12,339 nucleotides of DNA from Pseudomonadota bacterium (GCA_021817875.1 JAKAFQ010000065.1:1-12339), one strand, 5' to 3'; shown: positions 1 to 7,881, counted from the first letter of the stretch. Notes: a model not told the origin generated them from the sequence alone. Numbers and translations are program-made.

Positions 1-369
1 CGGCGTGACGCAATAGTACGGTGCATCGTGGTGCCACGGTGTGACCAAGCTCGTGCCCGCGTGCTTGACGAGCGTGTGGTCGTGAAAGAACCGCGCGACC
101 GGCGACCGCATGAGCCGCGCGGCGAGTTCGGCCGCGGGCGACGCGAAGAGAAAGTCCCGCAGTGACTCGATGCGCTGCCAATTGCAATAATCCTGGAAGA
201 AGGGCGCCGAACCGTCCGTGGGCCGGTAGGTACGCGCGAGCGGGCTCGGCTGGAGGAGGATCTGGTCGACCCCAGCCGCCAGACGATCGACCCAGGGACG
301 AAAGACGGCGCGCAGAACGACGACGCCATCGCGTTGAAACGTTTCGACGATCGACTCGGCGAGATCCAC
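1..369 (-). CDS. Phytanoyl-CoA dioxygenase (PhyH) family protein, 3' end beyond window
   Basis: The minus-strand frame is open for 123 codons up to the left edge. The first residues read VDLAESIVETFQRDGVVVLR, a typical PhyH opening (a helix followed by 'dGvvvlr'). Near the window edge it reads TPWHHDAPYY, in which the H-x-D pair supplies two ligands of the non-haem iron in Fe(II)/2-oxoglutarate dioxygenases; the distal His and the 2-oxoglutarate-binding Arg lie outside the window. The family hydroxylates phytanoyl-CoA-like acyl chains or diverse small molecules, so the substrate cannot be named. I chose the GTG at 369 because AAGGGAAG lies 7 nt before it. An in-frame GTG at 420 is possible but has no spaced Shine-Dalgarno sequence, and a stop at 442-444 closes the frame. 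It is transcribed divergently from the S9 peptidase gene. The family call is firm; the start is moderate. Confidence 0.85.
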   Translation of the reverse strand, partial: MDLAESIVETFQRDGVVVLRAVFRPWVDRLAAGVDQILLQPSPLARTYRPTDGSAPFFQDYCNWQRIESLRDFLFASPAAELAARLMRSPVARFFHDHTLVKHAGTSLVTPWHHDAPYYCVTP

Positions 370-598
370 GAGCGAGCTTCCCTTTCGGTACCGCGAAACG
401 CGAGGACTCAGTCCAAACACCCTGGGTTGCGGGGATGGCCCTCACACGATGATAGGCTAGCGCGTGACGATCAGCGAGAGCGGGGCACTCGCGAACAGGG
501 GAAGGGGATCGTCATCCGCGGGCGGCCGAATGCAGTCCCCTTTCGCATGCGGGTGGAGCGACGCCCAATTCGTACGGACCCGGCGGGCGCCTGGCGGT

Positions 599-610
599 CG
601 ACTCGAGTCG
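599..610. repeat. 12-bp perfect palindrome upstream of the S9 peptidase gene
   Basis: CGACTCGAGTCG is its own reverse complement. It lies between the place a -35 would occupy and a TATATT -10-like hexamer at 615-620, a position suited to a repressor or MerR-type operator. A related inverted repeat sharing CGACTCGA occurs at 724-736. Chance occurrence in GC-rich DNA cannot be excluded. Confidence 0.3.
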
Positions 611-723
611 GCGATATATTCGGCTGGGTCGTGCGGCGTCGCGTGACGCGGTCGACGAATTCGCCAATGGGCCAGCTGGAGTTTCCGGGCAGGAAGGACA
701 TCCGGGCCGATATCGAGATCCGA

Positions 724-736
724 TGTCGACTCGACA
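724..736. repeat. Inverted repeat directly before the S9 peptidase ribosome binding site
   Basis: TGTCGA-C-TCGACA is a 6-bp inverted repeat around one central base, immediately upstream of the AGGGAG Shine-Dalgarno at 736-741. It shares CGACTCGA with the palindrome at 599-610. The one-base centre makes an RNA hairpin unlikely, so a protein-binding site is the more natural reading if it matters at all. Confidence 0.25.
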
Positions 737-746
737 GGGAGTGTAC

Positions 747-2723
747 ATGCGACGGTGGATCTGCCGAGCGATGACGTTGTCGATGGCGTCGATGGGGATC
801 GCCTTCGCGGGAACGACGCAAACGAAGTCAGAGCCTGCGCCCGGCTTCGTGCCTCCGCCACTCGCGATCTATGGTCAGCTGCCCACGGTCGAGGATCCCG
901 CGCTCTCGCCGTCCGGCAATCGCATCGCACTCATCGAGCGCCAAAACGGCCGGCGCTATGTCTTGGTGACGGATCTCCAGTCCCGACAACCGATCGCCGC
1001 CGTCCGCATCGGCACCACCAAGGTCCGTGAACTGGTTTGGTACGACGAGAATCACTTGTTGATCCGTTACTCGGCGACCTCGTACCCCCCTTTCGGATTT
1101 TTCGGTGCCCGAGCGGAATGGTCGTTTCTCGTGAGCTGGAACGTCGTCAAGAACCGTTTGCGACGGGTTTCGATGCGGTCGTCCTTCGATCAAACACTGA
1201 ACACCGTCGGGGGTCCAATCGAGAGGCGCGTCGTCGATGGCCGTACGCGGCTGTTCGTGATCGGCGAGTACCTGAACCAAGACCGCGTCCTGCCAGCGTT
1301 GTTTTCGATCGACTTGCATCGTCATGAGACACGAATCGTCGGCCGCGCCGACACCCTGGGGGCGCAGTGGAGCGTCGACGCACAGGGACGCATCGCAGCG
1401 TCCTACGAATACCGCACGAGGGGAGCCAAACAAGGCGACTGGCTGCTGCGAGTGCGGCGCCAAGGCAAGATGCAGCCGATTGCATCGGGTACCTCGATTC
1501 TCGACCCGCCCGACCTCGTCGGGTTCAGCGAGGACGACAAGTCACTGATCGTCGCGTTCGATACGCCTCAGGGCTGGACTTGGCGGCCCCTGCGTCTCGC
1601 GGACGATACCTGGGGCGCCCCCCTTGGCTCGGGGGAAACCTTTGCCGATCCCACGACCAACCCTTTGACCGGGCAGATCATTGGCGGTGTTCTCGACCCA
1701 TCGAATCCGCGGCAAGTGTTCTTCGATCCGGCGCTGGAGGCGCGCTGGTCAGCGCTGGTCAACGCGTATTTCGGTGATCGGGTCGAGCTCGTGTCCTATT
1801 CGGACAACCTGCAGAAGTTCGTGATCCGAGTGTTTGGTCCGCATAACGGCGATCGATACGTGTTGGTGGATTGGCGCACCGTAGACTCGTATCCGATCGG
1901 CAGTGTGTATCGGGGCCTGTCGACATTCGCCCCGGTACGACCGATCACCTACGAGGCCGCCGACGGAATGAGGATCTCGGGCTTCCTGACGCTGCCGCCC
2001 GACAGACCGGCAAGGAACCTGAGTCTCATCGTGTTGCCCCACGGCGGACCCGCCGCATCGGACGACGGTGACTTCGATTGGTGGGCCCAGGCGATCGCGT
2101 CGCGAGGTTACGCGGTGTTGCAACCGAACTACCGCGGCTCCGATACCTCCAATGCGCTGCTGCGTGCCGGCTTCGGAGAGTGGGGTCGGAAGATGCAGAC
2201 GGACCTCTCCGACGGCGTGCACTACCTCGTCGGGCGCGGCATTGCGAACCCGCGGCGCGTCTGCATCGTCGGGGGCAGCTACGGTGGGTACGCGGCACTC
2301 GCCGGCGTCACCCTTCAAACCGGCATCTACCGCTGCGCCGCGTCTGTCGCCGGGATCTCCGATCTCGCGAAGTTCCTCGAGTGGACCAACCGGCGGATGA
2401 TGGCGAATCAAAACGAATTCACGCGCTATTGGGATCGGTACCTCGGCGTCACCGGCCCGAAGGATCCCCGCCTGCAATCGATCTCACCGATCGATCACGT
2501 GAGCGCGGTCTCGGTGCCGGTCCTGCTGATCCACGGACGCGACGACGTCGTCGTCCCGTACGCGCAGAGCGAGGAGATGGCGAAGGCGCTGAAACGCGCC
2601 GGCAAATCGGTACGGCTGATCAGCTTGCCGCACGAAGATCATTGGTTGTCTCACAGTGCGACCCGTGAGCGAATGTTGAAAGCCGTCGTGCACTTTCTCG
2701 AGCGCAACGACCCGCCGGGATAA
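747..2723 (+). CDS. Secreted S9 family (prolyl oligopeptidase-like) serine peptidase
   Basis: Predicted 658-aa exported alpha/beta-hydrolase peptidase. A signal peptide spans residues 1-21 (MRRW start, hydrophobic core, cleavage after AFA). Residues ~30-390 are the beta-propeller region, with the motif-like stretch PALSPSGNRIALIE. Residues ~400-658 are the peptidase S9 catalytic domain. The oxyanion-region LPHGGPAA precedes the nucleophile elbow GGSYGGY with Ser511; the acid is Asp600 in HGRDDVVVP, and the catalytic His632 lies in HEDHW. The triad is intact, so the enzyme should hydrolyse short peptides, probably in the periplasm; the specificity is unknown. I chose the ATG at 747 over an in-frame ATG at 723 because AGGGAG lies 5 nt upstream and the signal peptide then begins properly with MRR. 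It converges with the desaturase gene, with 45 bp between stop codons. Confidence 0.93.
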   Translation: MRRWICRAMTLSMASMGIAFAGTTQTKSEPAPGFVPPPLAIYGQLPTVEDPALSPSGNRIALIERQNGRRYVLVTDLQSRQPIAAVRIGTTKVRELVWYDENHLLIRYSATSYPPFGFFGARAEWSFLVSWNVVKNRLRRVSMRSSFDQTLNTVGGPIERRVVDGRTRLFVIGEYLNQDRVLPALFSIDLHRHETRIVGRADTLGAQWSVDAQGRIAASYEYRTRGAKQGDWLLRVRRQGKMQPIASGTSILDPPDLVGFSEDDKSLIVAFDTPQGWTWRPLRLADDTWGAPLGSGETFADPTTNPLTGQIIGGVLDPSNPRQVFFDPALEARWSALVNAYFGDRVELVSYSDNLQKFVIRVFGPHNGDRYVLVDWRTVDSYPIGSVYRGLSTFAPVRPITYEAADGMRISGFLTLPPDRPARNLSLIVLPHGGPAASDDGDFDWWAQAIASRGYAVLQPNYRGSDTSNALLRAGFGEWGRKMQTDLSDGVHYLVGRGIANPRRVCIVGGSYGGYAALAGVTLQTGIYRCAASVAGISDLAKFLEWTNRRMMANQNEFTRYWDRYLGVTGPKDPRLQSISPIDHVSAVSVPVLLIHGRDDVVVPYAQSEEMAKALKRAGKSVRLISLPHEDHWLSHSATRERMLKAVVHFLERNDPPG

Positions 2724-2768
2724 CGGACGTCACCCGCGCGCCGATGACGGATGGGGACGGGGGCGCCG

Positions 2769-3695
2769 TCAGGCTCTGCCGGACGTCGACCGCACCGGTC
2801 GGTCGGCGGGCCGACGCCAGGCGACCGCACGAATCGCGCGATGCGCCGTGTGGTAGCCGCGATCGACCGTCGCCAATCGCGAGCCGACGAGTGCGTGCAG
2901 TCGCGGCAAAGCGTGAAACGGGACTCCCGCGACGAGATGATGCTCTGCGTGGTAATTCATGTTCCAGAAGAGGTAGCGCAGCGGCGCCGACGCGAGCGTC
3001 GTGCGAGTGTTGGTCCAGGGATCCGCGACTTGCGGACACCCCGTGTGCTCTGCGAGGAGCAGGTAGCGCAACGCCGGCTGCCCGAGAAGTGCGGGACCTA
3101 CCCAGAGCGTGAGCGGCACGGTCGTTCGAAGAAGAATCGCACCGATCGCCATCACGGTGTAGGCGCCGAGATAGTAACGCGCTTCACGTACGATCAACGG
3201 CCGCGCATCCGGTGAGATCCAGCCCCGATCTGCCGATCCGGCGGCGATCGCGACGAGTTCCCGACAGTTCGCGATCCAGACCGGAATACCGGTCAAGCGC
3301 CAAGCGTATCGGGTCCGTGTCAACGTCCGAGCCCCGGCAAGTTCCGGGTCCCGCGTGGGGTCCTGCGCGTAGCGATGGTGCGCGATGTGGAACGCACGGA
3401 ACGCCCGCGGTGGCAATACGAGCAAAAATCCCGCGACGACCCCGACGATTCGGTTCGGCCACTTCGACCGAAAAGGCGTCGCATGCGTCACTTCGTGGTG
3501 GGGCGCGAAGAGCAAGATCTCGAATAGACCGAGCAGCGCCATCGCCGGCCACAGCCACCGTGTGCCGCGCGCGGCCAGCACGCCCACGGCCGCCCCGACG
3601 ATGAGCCCGAGGTGGACAGCGAGGCGTCGCAAGCCCGGGCCGTCGGATCGTCGCATGAGCGCCCGCAGTTCGTCGGGTGGAACCGGTACGGTCAT
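2769..3695 (-). CDS. Membrane fatty acid desaturase family protein
   Basis: Predicted 308-aa integral membrane di-iron desaturase or hydroxylase. All three histidine boxes are present: HEVTH (His67 to His71), HIAHH (His103 to His107) and HAEHH (His249 to His253), plus the conserved AEHTG with His217. Hydrophobic segments lie around residues 25-42, 47-65, 82-96 and 176-205. The family introduces double bonds into (or hydroxylates) acyl chains or carotenoids at the membrane; the exact substrate is not readable. The start is ATG at 3695; a GTG directly before it (3698) is an alternative, and neither has a strong Shine-Dalgarno. A long antisense frame over this gene is a GC-rich shadow. Confidence 0.88.
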   Translation of the reverse strand: MTVPVPPDELRALMRRSDGPGLRRLAVHLGLIVGAAVGVLAARGTRWLWPAMALLGLFEILLFAPHHEVTHATPFRSKWPNRIVGVVAGFLLVLPPRAFRAFHIAHHRYAQDPTRDPELAGARTLTRTRYAWRLTGIPVWIANCRELVAIAAGSADRGWISPDARPLIVREARYYLGAYTVMAIGAILLRTTVPLTLWVGPALLGQPALRYLLLAEHTGCPQVADPWTNTRTTLASAPLRYLFWNMNYHAEHHLVAGVPFHALPRLHALVGSRLATVDRGYHTAHRAIRAVAWRRPADRPVRSTSGRA

Positions 3696-4129
3696 CACCG
3701 GCGACGGTGCGCTGAACGGGTGCCGTCGTCAAGGGCCATGGGACGCATGGTCGAATCGTGGATTGTCGACGCGCTCCCCGGTGATCTCCCCGGTCGATAT
3801 CCTTGATGCGCCATCGATCGACCCAGGCGCCCCCCGGCCCTTCCAGGGCGCTTGGAGGAATCGGATCCTGGCGGCGAGATTCAGAATCAGCGCGATGCCG
3901 ACGTCCCCCCCGCCGTTGAGTAGCGGAACAGTTTTGAGTCTGGGTTTGCAGCGATAGTTGACCCGCAGGCCGAATTCCGAGTCTACTTTGTAATGCCGTG
4001 GATGTGCGAAGTCTCGATCTACTCTGTGGGTCATCTTTCGGTGCGACCACCCGCGACTGGTGAACTGGTTTTCAGGGCAAGCCAACAATCTGGAGTATCA
4101 AGCTCGCCTTTCCCCGGAATGCGATCCTT
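3696..4129. other. Gene-poor stretch upstream of the desaturase with one unidentified minus-strand ORF
   Basis: About 430 bp. The minus strand is open from a TTG at 4088 to a TGA at 3729 (119 codons; an internal ATG at 4034 would give 101 aa), containing NLAARIRFLQAPWKGRG and ending 34 bp before the desaturase start. There is no Shine-Dalgarno, codon bias is only moderate, and I recognise no domain. It may be an ORF fragment from older mobile DNA or simply the leader region of the desaturase. The lower GC of 3940-4130 relative to the neighbouring genes would suit a promoter region. Confidence 0.25.
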
Positions 4130-4420
4130 ATGAAAGCCGACTTGCATGACGATTACGTCGCGTATCACCGCAGAGCATGGGATCGCGAGTATGAACGGCG
4201 CGCCAAACTCGCCGAAGCACTCGCTGCGCCACCGGTATCTAGCTCTCGGAAATCTTGGCGGCATGCGGCGGCAAAATCCTTGCAGGGATTGGGTCGTGTA
4301 ATCGCCCTTCTAGTGCTCGCCCCGATCTGGCTCCTATACGCTGCGGTCTATCTCGCATTTATTTTGTTTTGCTTGTACGTCGTCGTCTTGATACTCCATG
4401 GCCTGTTGAGCGCGGCATGA
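4130..4420 (+). CDS. Small two-helix membrane protein of unknown function
   Basis: 96 residues. The N-terminal ~50 residues are soluble, charged and Arg-rich (MKADLHDDYVAYHRRAW, then EYERRAKLAEALAAPP). A nearly uninterrupted hydrophobic stretch from about residue 56 to 94 (GRVIALLVLAPIW..., FILFCLYVVVLILHGLL) is long enough for two membrane helices in a hairpin. The positive N-terminal region would place it in the cytoplasm. I recognise no family. The Shine-Dalgarno is weak (GGA about 11 nt before ATG). It stands alone between the divergent desaturase and the convergent metallophosphoesterase. Confidence 0.5.
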   Translation: MKADLHDDYVAYHRRAWDREYERRAKLAEALAAPPVSSSRKSWRHAAAKSLQGLGRVIALLVLAPIWLLYAAVYLAFILFCLYVVVLILHGLLSAA

Positions 4421-4455
4421 GGGCGATCAAATATGGCCATCGCTAGTCGCCGTCA

Positions 4456-4500
4456 CGGGGGATCGATTCCTTCACTTCATAACTCCCCCTGACTCCCCCG
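4456..4500 (+). terminator. Weak hairpin after the small membrane protein gene
   Basis: CGGGGGA (4456-4462) can pair with TCCCCCG (4494-4500): a 7-bp GC-rich stem with a 31-nt loop, and with an alternative TCCCCC partner at 4484-4489. There is no T-run, so an intrinsic terminator is not shown; this is only the best candidate for ending the upstream transcript. Confidence 0.2.
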
Positions 4501-4581
4501 GCATTGACTCGTAATACATCGACGCGCCGGATTCTCGCGTTAGCTGCTTTGCCATTATCCGGGAACCCACCGTTATCACCT

Positions 4582-4607
4582 CACGGATCCGCTTCTACTG
4601 ATCCGTG
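4582..4607 (-). terminator. Hairpin just downstream of the metallophosphoesterase gene
   Basis: CACGGATC (4582-4589) and GATCCGTG (4600-4607) form a perfect 8-bp stem with a 10-nt loop, 12 bp beyond the stop of the minus-strand metallophosphoesterase. It lacks a following T-tract, so it could be an RNA 3'-end stabilising structure or part of a Rho-dependent end rather than a classical intrinsic terminator. Confidence 0.35.
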
Positions 4608-4619
4608 TTGGATGTCAGT

Positions 4620-5651
4620 TCACGCCGTGTCGAAAACCAGCTCGCGTTCGGGCCAGCGTATCGCTGCCAGACGGCCATGGTATGGAGGCCGGTGTCCGAC
4701 CACGCGTTGCTTGTATCGGGAGCCGACGCTGAAGTCGATGCAAAAGGCGCGGTGGTGTTCGGCCATGAAGGGGCCGACGGGGTCATCGGCGAACAAGTGT
4801 GGCTCGCCTTTGCTCAAGCTTGCGTGGACGCTCGGATCCCACCAACGCCAGTAATGACCGAAGAGAACCGGCACTGGGCCGTCGTATTCTCGCCACCAGG
4901 CGACGCGCTCGACGAAGCGCCACTTGCCGGCGGCGGGGAACGGGTCGGCAGTCGCGCGTTCAATGCCAGATGTGACGACACGCACCGGATTGCCGAGTTG
5001 GTAGGCCTCATCACAACGTCCGATCGCGGTCGCGGTGGGCGCGACGGCAAGGTCCTGAAGTGCAGTGCCGAGTAGTGCGCGTTCTTCGTCAGAGCGCGCC
5101 TTGATTGCGAGGAATTCCGGATCTCGGTGTAGGGCGTCATTGAAGATCTGGTAGGCGACGTCCAGCGGCTCCTCGATGGCCCGCAGTTGGTCGACTGCCG
5201 CGTCCGTCCAGGCCGCGTGGAGAATTCTGAGATCCTTCCTCTCGAGCACCACCGGCAGCGAGCGGAAGAATTCGAGTATGTCGGCCTGTTCTCTCTCAGG
5301 TATTGCGACGCAGCGTCCGAATTCAGGATCGAAGCTCTTGCCGAAGAACCAGTGGTTACCGTGCTTCCGTTCGCCGCGCAGGATATTGAGTTCGTGATTG
5401 CCAGCGACCGCCAGCGCGTTACCGTTATCAACTAATGTCTGGGCGAGTCGGATGACCCCGGGACTATCGGGCCCACGATCGCAAAGATCACCAACGAGGA
5501 CGATCTTGCGACTCCTTGGGTGGTTGCCGTGGCGATCATAACCCAGCCGTTGCAGCAGACTCTCGAGCGCCTCTCGCTCGCCGTGAACGTCTCCGATCAC
5601 GTCGAGTGGGCCGTCAGAGAGCGCTCGTACTAAACTTCGTGTCGTCCGCAT
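4620..5651 (-). CDS. Calcineurin-like metallophosphoesterase (PrpE/ApaH-type)
   Basis: 343 aa with the full metal-binding set of the calcineurin-like superfamily: GDVHG (Asp21, His23), GDLCDRG (Asp55, Asp58, Arg59), GNHE (Asn85, His86), LHAAW (His145) and FGHYW (His266). The arrangement resembles PrpE/ApaH-type bis(5'-nucleosyl)-tetraphosphatases and Ser/Thr protein phosphatases, so it probably hydrolyses a phosphoester or nucleoside polyphosphate in the cytoplasm; the actual substrate is not determined by sequence. The insertion between the GNHE and GHY motifs is longer than in minimal enzymes. The ATG at 5651 has no Shine-Dalgarno, and TATATA lies only 6 nt upstream, so translation of a leaderless mRNA is possible. 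No neighbour shares its strand closely. Confidence 0.88.
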   Translation of the reverse strand: MRTTRSLVRALSDGPLDVIGDVHGEREALESLLQRLGYDRHGNHPRSRKIVLVGDLCDRGPDSPGVIRLAQTLVDNGNALAVAGNHELNILRGERKHGNHWFFGKSFDPEFGRCVAIPEREQADILEFFRSLPVVLERKDLRILHAAWTDAAVDQLRAIEEPLDVAYQIFNDALHRDPEFLAIKARSDEERALLGTALQDLAVAPTATAIGRCDEAYQLGNPVRVVTSGIERATADPFPAAGKWRFVERVAWWREYDGPVPVLFGHYWRWWDPSVHASLSKGEPHLFADDPVGPFMAEHHRAFCIDFSVGSRYKQRVVGHRPPYHGRLAAIRWPERELVFDTA

Positions 5652-6144
5652 TGCGTGTATATATCGCGAATTCCCCGTCTAAGACTATCTGTGTCGATTC
5701 GCAGCGAAAAGGATGATCGCCCGGCGGGAAGCGCGCGGTCGCCCCATGGGCGCCATGGTCTACGAGTAATTGGTGTTCTAGGATTGACGTTCGATCCTCG
5801 CGGCTAAGATCCAAGTCGGATCAATCAAGACTGGCAGAGCCGGCGGCGTAACCGACGGTGATCGGGTGGATGACGGAGACAGACTGACGGGCGCTTATCG
5901 ATGGCGAGCGCACAAATGTCGCTCGACTGCTTTCGCTGCGGCGTAGCGATCTGCTCCCTTTCGACCCGAAGCGGACATTCTCGCAGGTTGAATTGCTCAC
6001 GCCCAACGAGATTGGCGTGCCGGTCACTTCCAAGCCACGCTCGACGGTGAGCGTGCAGGAAATCTAGCAATCACGGATACTCCTGGGCGCCGAACTTCGT
6101 GCGGAGGCGGCACAGTCGCACGGGGTGACCACCGGGGGTTTTCC
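5652..6144. other. 493-bp intergenic stretch with degenerate coding-like fragments
   Basis: No intact gene can be supported. Three competing frames are open. On the plus strand one ends at a TAG at 6065-6067 (residues RSDLLPFDPKRTFSQVE), and an adjoining plus frame (KTGRAGGVTDGDRVDDGD) would need a one-base shift near 5895 to join it. On the minus strand 5821-6033 reads ENVRFGSKGSRS, resembling the short spurious proteins often annotated over intergenic repeats in proteobacteria. I read the stretch as decayed repeat or pseudogene sequence. It should also contain the promoter of the downstream membrane GAF gene, which I could not place. Confidence 0.35.
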
Positions 6145-7881
6145 ATGCATCGCCGTTACGGTCTATTGATCCTGCTCACGGTACTCGTCGTACTGGCCTC
6201 TACGTATCTCAGTGTCGCGATAAACCACGGAGCCGGACTGCCGTTTTCAATCCATGTCGTCGATGCTCATACCGCGGTCGTCGAGCCGGTTCCCGGTATT
6301 TCGTTGCCGCCTGCGCTGCGTAGCGGCGATCTGATAGACCTGGCCGCGCTGCCGCGCGCGACTCGCATCGCGATCAGCATAACGAACGACTATTTGTCCA
6401 CTCTTCCTTCGGGGCGGACCTATGCATTTGTGATTCGTCGCGACGGTGCTGCCTTCACCGTTCCAATCAAGACCGGCAGGTGGAGCGTCACCCTCCGCAG
6501 TCGGCCAGGGTACTGGAGCACTCTGGGCTTCGGGTTGCTCCTCGCCGCCATCGCGCTCCTTACTGCATGGCGCGGGCGAGACCGTGCGGCCGCGGGCCTG
6601 GCGCTCTGGGCAGTCGCCTTTCTGGCCGCGTACGATGCTGGCTTCATACCGTGCGACGGCGCGGTGGGGCTCGCTCTGCTGCTGGGAGCAACCAGCCTCA
6701 TCCTGCTCGCGCGGATCGGCTTCTATGCAATGGCGGAGTCCATGGTCGGCGCCGCGCTGAGCGCGCCGGCGCGCGCTTGGTGGCGCGCAAGCTTTCTTCT
6801 GCTGCTTGCGCTCGGCGCGATCCGGGGGCTGGGCGGACCGCTTGTCTTTGTCGCCACGGGCTGGGCAGAGCTCGTGCGGCCCGAATACGGGGTCGCCCTC
6901 TCGGCCTCTTACCTGATCCCGGTTGCGCTTCTATTCGTGAGCTACCGCCGCGCTCCGGCCGCGCAGCGGCTGCGGTTGCGCTGGATGCTTGGGAGCAGTG
7001 TATTGTTCGCCGCAGGCATATTCCTGAGTAACACGCCGATACTCGGATTGTTGACTTCAACCATGACCCAGCGGTTCATGATTGCCATGGCCATGGCCGG
7101 ATTCCTGTACGCGCTGCTTCGGCATCGGGTCGTGGATGTCGCGGTGGTTCTGAACCGCGCGGTGGTGTACGCGGCCACTACCAGCTTCCTGCTGGGGCTG
7201 CTCGCCCTGCTTGAAAGCCTGGTCGAACGCACAACGCTCGGCCACGGTAGCAGCCTGCTGCTGGAACTCGCCGTGCCTGTGGGACTAGGCGCGGCCCTGA
7301 GTACTGTGCATCGGCGCATAGAGGGTACAGTCGAGCAGCTTCTTTTCCGTCGTCAATATCGGGAGGACACCGCGCTCCGCAACTTTGCCCGTGAATGTGC
7401 CTTCGTGACCCAGCCTGAAAATTTGCTCGATCTGACCGTGGACCAGATGAGCCTGCACACCAGCGCTCCCTGGGTCGCCATGTACGAGGAGGCCCGGGAA
7501 GGCTATGTCCGCATCCGCCAGCGCGGCAATCACGATCTGCCTAGGCAGGTAGGCGTTGATGATCTCGCATTCGTCAAGCTGCGCACCCATGATGCGGAGG
7601 TTGACCTCAACGACACCTCCAGTGCCCTGGGCCAGGAGGGCTATGCTTTCCCGCTGCGCGTGCGCGGGAGACTCCTTGGTGCCCTGGTAGTTGGACCGCG
7701 AACTGACGAACAGTACGTGGCAGACGAGCGCGAGCTGTTTGCGCATGTCGCACACGAGGTGGGTGGGGCCCTGTTTGCGCTGCGGGCGCAGGCGAGTGAG
7801 ACGTCACTCAACGAGGCGCGTGCCCGTGAAGCGACGCTGTTGGAACTCTTGCACACAAACAGCGTAACGCCCCAGCCATAG
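6145..7881 (+). CDS. Multi-pass membrane protein with PDZ-like and GAF-like domains
   Basis: 578 aa. TM1 lies at ~6-27. Residues ~30-122 form an extracytoplasmic segment with PDZ-like features (LPPALRSGDLIDL, then YAFVIRRDGAAFTVPI). About nine further hydrophobic segments run between ~126 and 390. A membrane-proximal helix (RRIEGTVEQLLFRRQYRED) leads into a GAF-like domain at ~415-555 (FPLRVRGRLLGALVVGP, then DERELFAHVAHEVGGALFALRA) and a short coiled tail. This is the plan of the input half of membrane-bound sensor kinases, but no kinase, GGDEF, EAL or DNA-binding domain follows. It is presumably a membrane ligand-binding or partner-signalling protein; the ligand is unknown. GGGGG 6 nt before ATG is the likely ribosome binding site. 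The ORF ends cleanly and nothing downstream on the same strand continues it. Confidence 0.8.
   Translation: MHRRYGLLILLTVLVVLASTYLSVAINHGAGLPFSIHVVDAHTAVVEPVPGISLPPALRSGDLIDLAALPRATRIAISITNDYLSTLPSGRTYAFVIRRDGAAFTVPIKTGRWSVTLRSRPGYWSTLGFGLLLAAIALLTAWRGRDRAAAGLALWAVAFLAAYDAGFIPCDGAVGLALLLGATSLILLARIGFYAMAESMVGAALSAPARAWWRASFLLLLALGAIRGLGGPLVFVATGWAELVRPEYGVALSASYLIPVALLFVSYRRAPAAQRLRLRWMLGSSVLFAAGIFLSNTPILGLLTSTMTQRFMIAMAMAGFLYALLRHRVVDVAVVLNRAVVYAATTSFLLGLLALLESLVERTTLGHGSSLLLELAVPVGLGAALSTVHRRIEGTVEQLLFRRQYREDTALRNFARECAFVTQPENLLDLTVDQMSLHTSAPWVAMYEEAREGYVRIRQRGNHDLPRQVGVDDLAFVKLRTHDAEVDLNDTSSALGQEGYAFPLRVRGRLLGALVVGPRTDEQYVADERELFAHVAHEVGGALFALRAQASETSLNEARAREATLLELLHTNSVTPQP

Larger units (their letters stand above)
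370..746. promoter_or_regulatory. Divergent intergenic region between PhyH and S9 peptidase genes
   Basis: About 330-380 bp without a convincing gene; the several ORFs crossing it disagree with one another and have no recognisable content. It must carry both divergent promoters. On the plus strand TATATT at 615-620 resembles a -10 box, and a perfect 12-bp palindrome (599-610) sits just before it. On the minus strand TATCAT (449-454) resembles a -10 box for the PhyH gene. Neither has a good -35 hexamer, so promoter positions are tentative. Confidence 0.35.

Noticed and set aside
334..774. 146-codon plus-strand ORF in the divergent region
   Set aside because: It overlaps PhyH antisense and the peptidase start, with amino acid composition typical of random GC-rich DNA.
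457..930. 157-codon minus-strand ORF between PhyH and the S9 peptidase
   Set aside because: It overlaps the signal-peptide region of the peptidase on the other strand, is Arg/Pro/Ser-rich and has no domain.
1749..2477. 242-codon minus-strand ORF antisense to the S9 peptidase
   Set aside because: It mirrors the catalytic domain region of a well-supported gene and has no recognisable motif or ribosome binding site.
2745..2771. TGACGG/CCGTCA hairpin between the peptidase and desaturase stops as a bidirectional terminator
   Set aside because: It has only a 6-bp stem with a 15-nt loop, no T-run on either side, and it includes the desaturase stop codon.
3184..4050. 288-codon minus-strand ORF running past the desaturase start
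   Set aside because: It is out of frame with the desaturase, Arg/Pro/Ser-rich without domains, and covers a gene with three intact histidine boxes; a high-GC shadow frame.
5614..5814. 66-codon minus-strand ORF overlapping the metallophosphoesterase start
   Set aside because: It has a TTG start, no ribosome binding site and no recognisable domain, and overlaps the metallophosphoesterase by 38 bp in another frame; not enough to call a gene.
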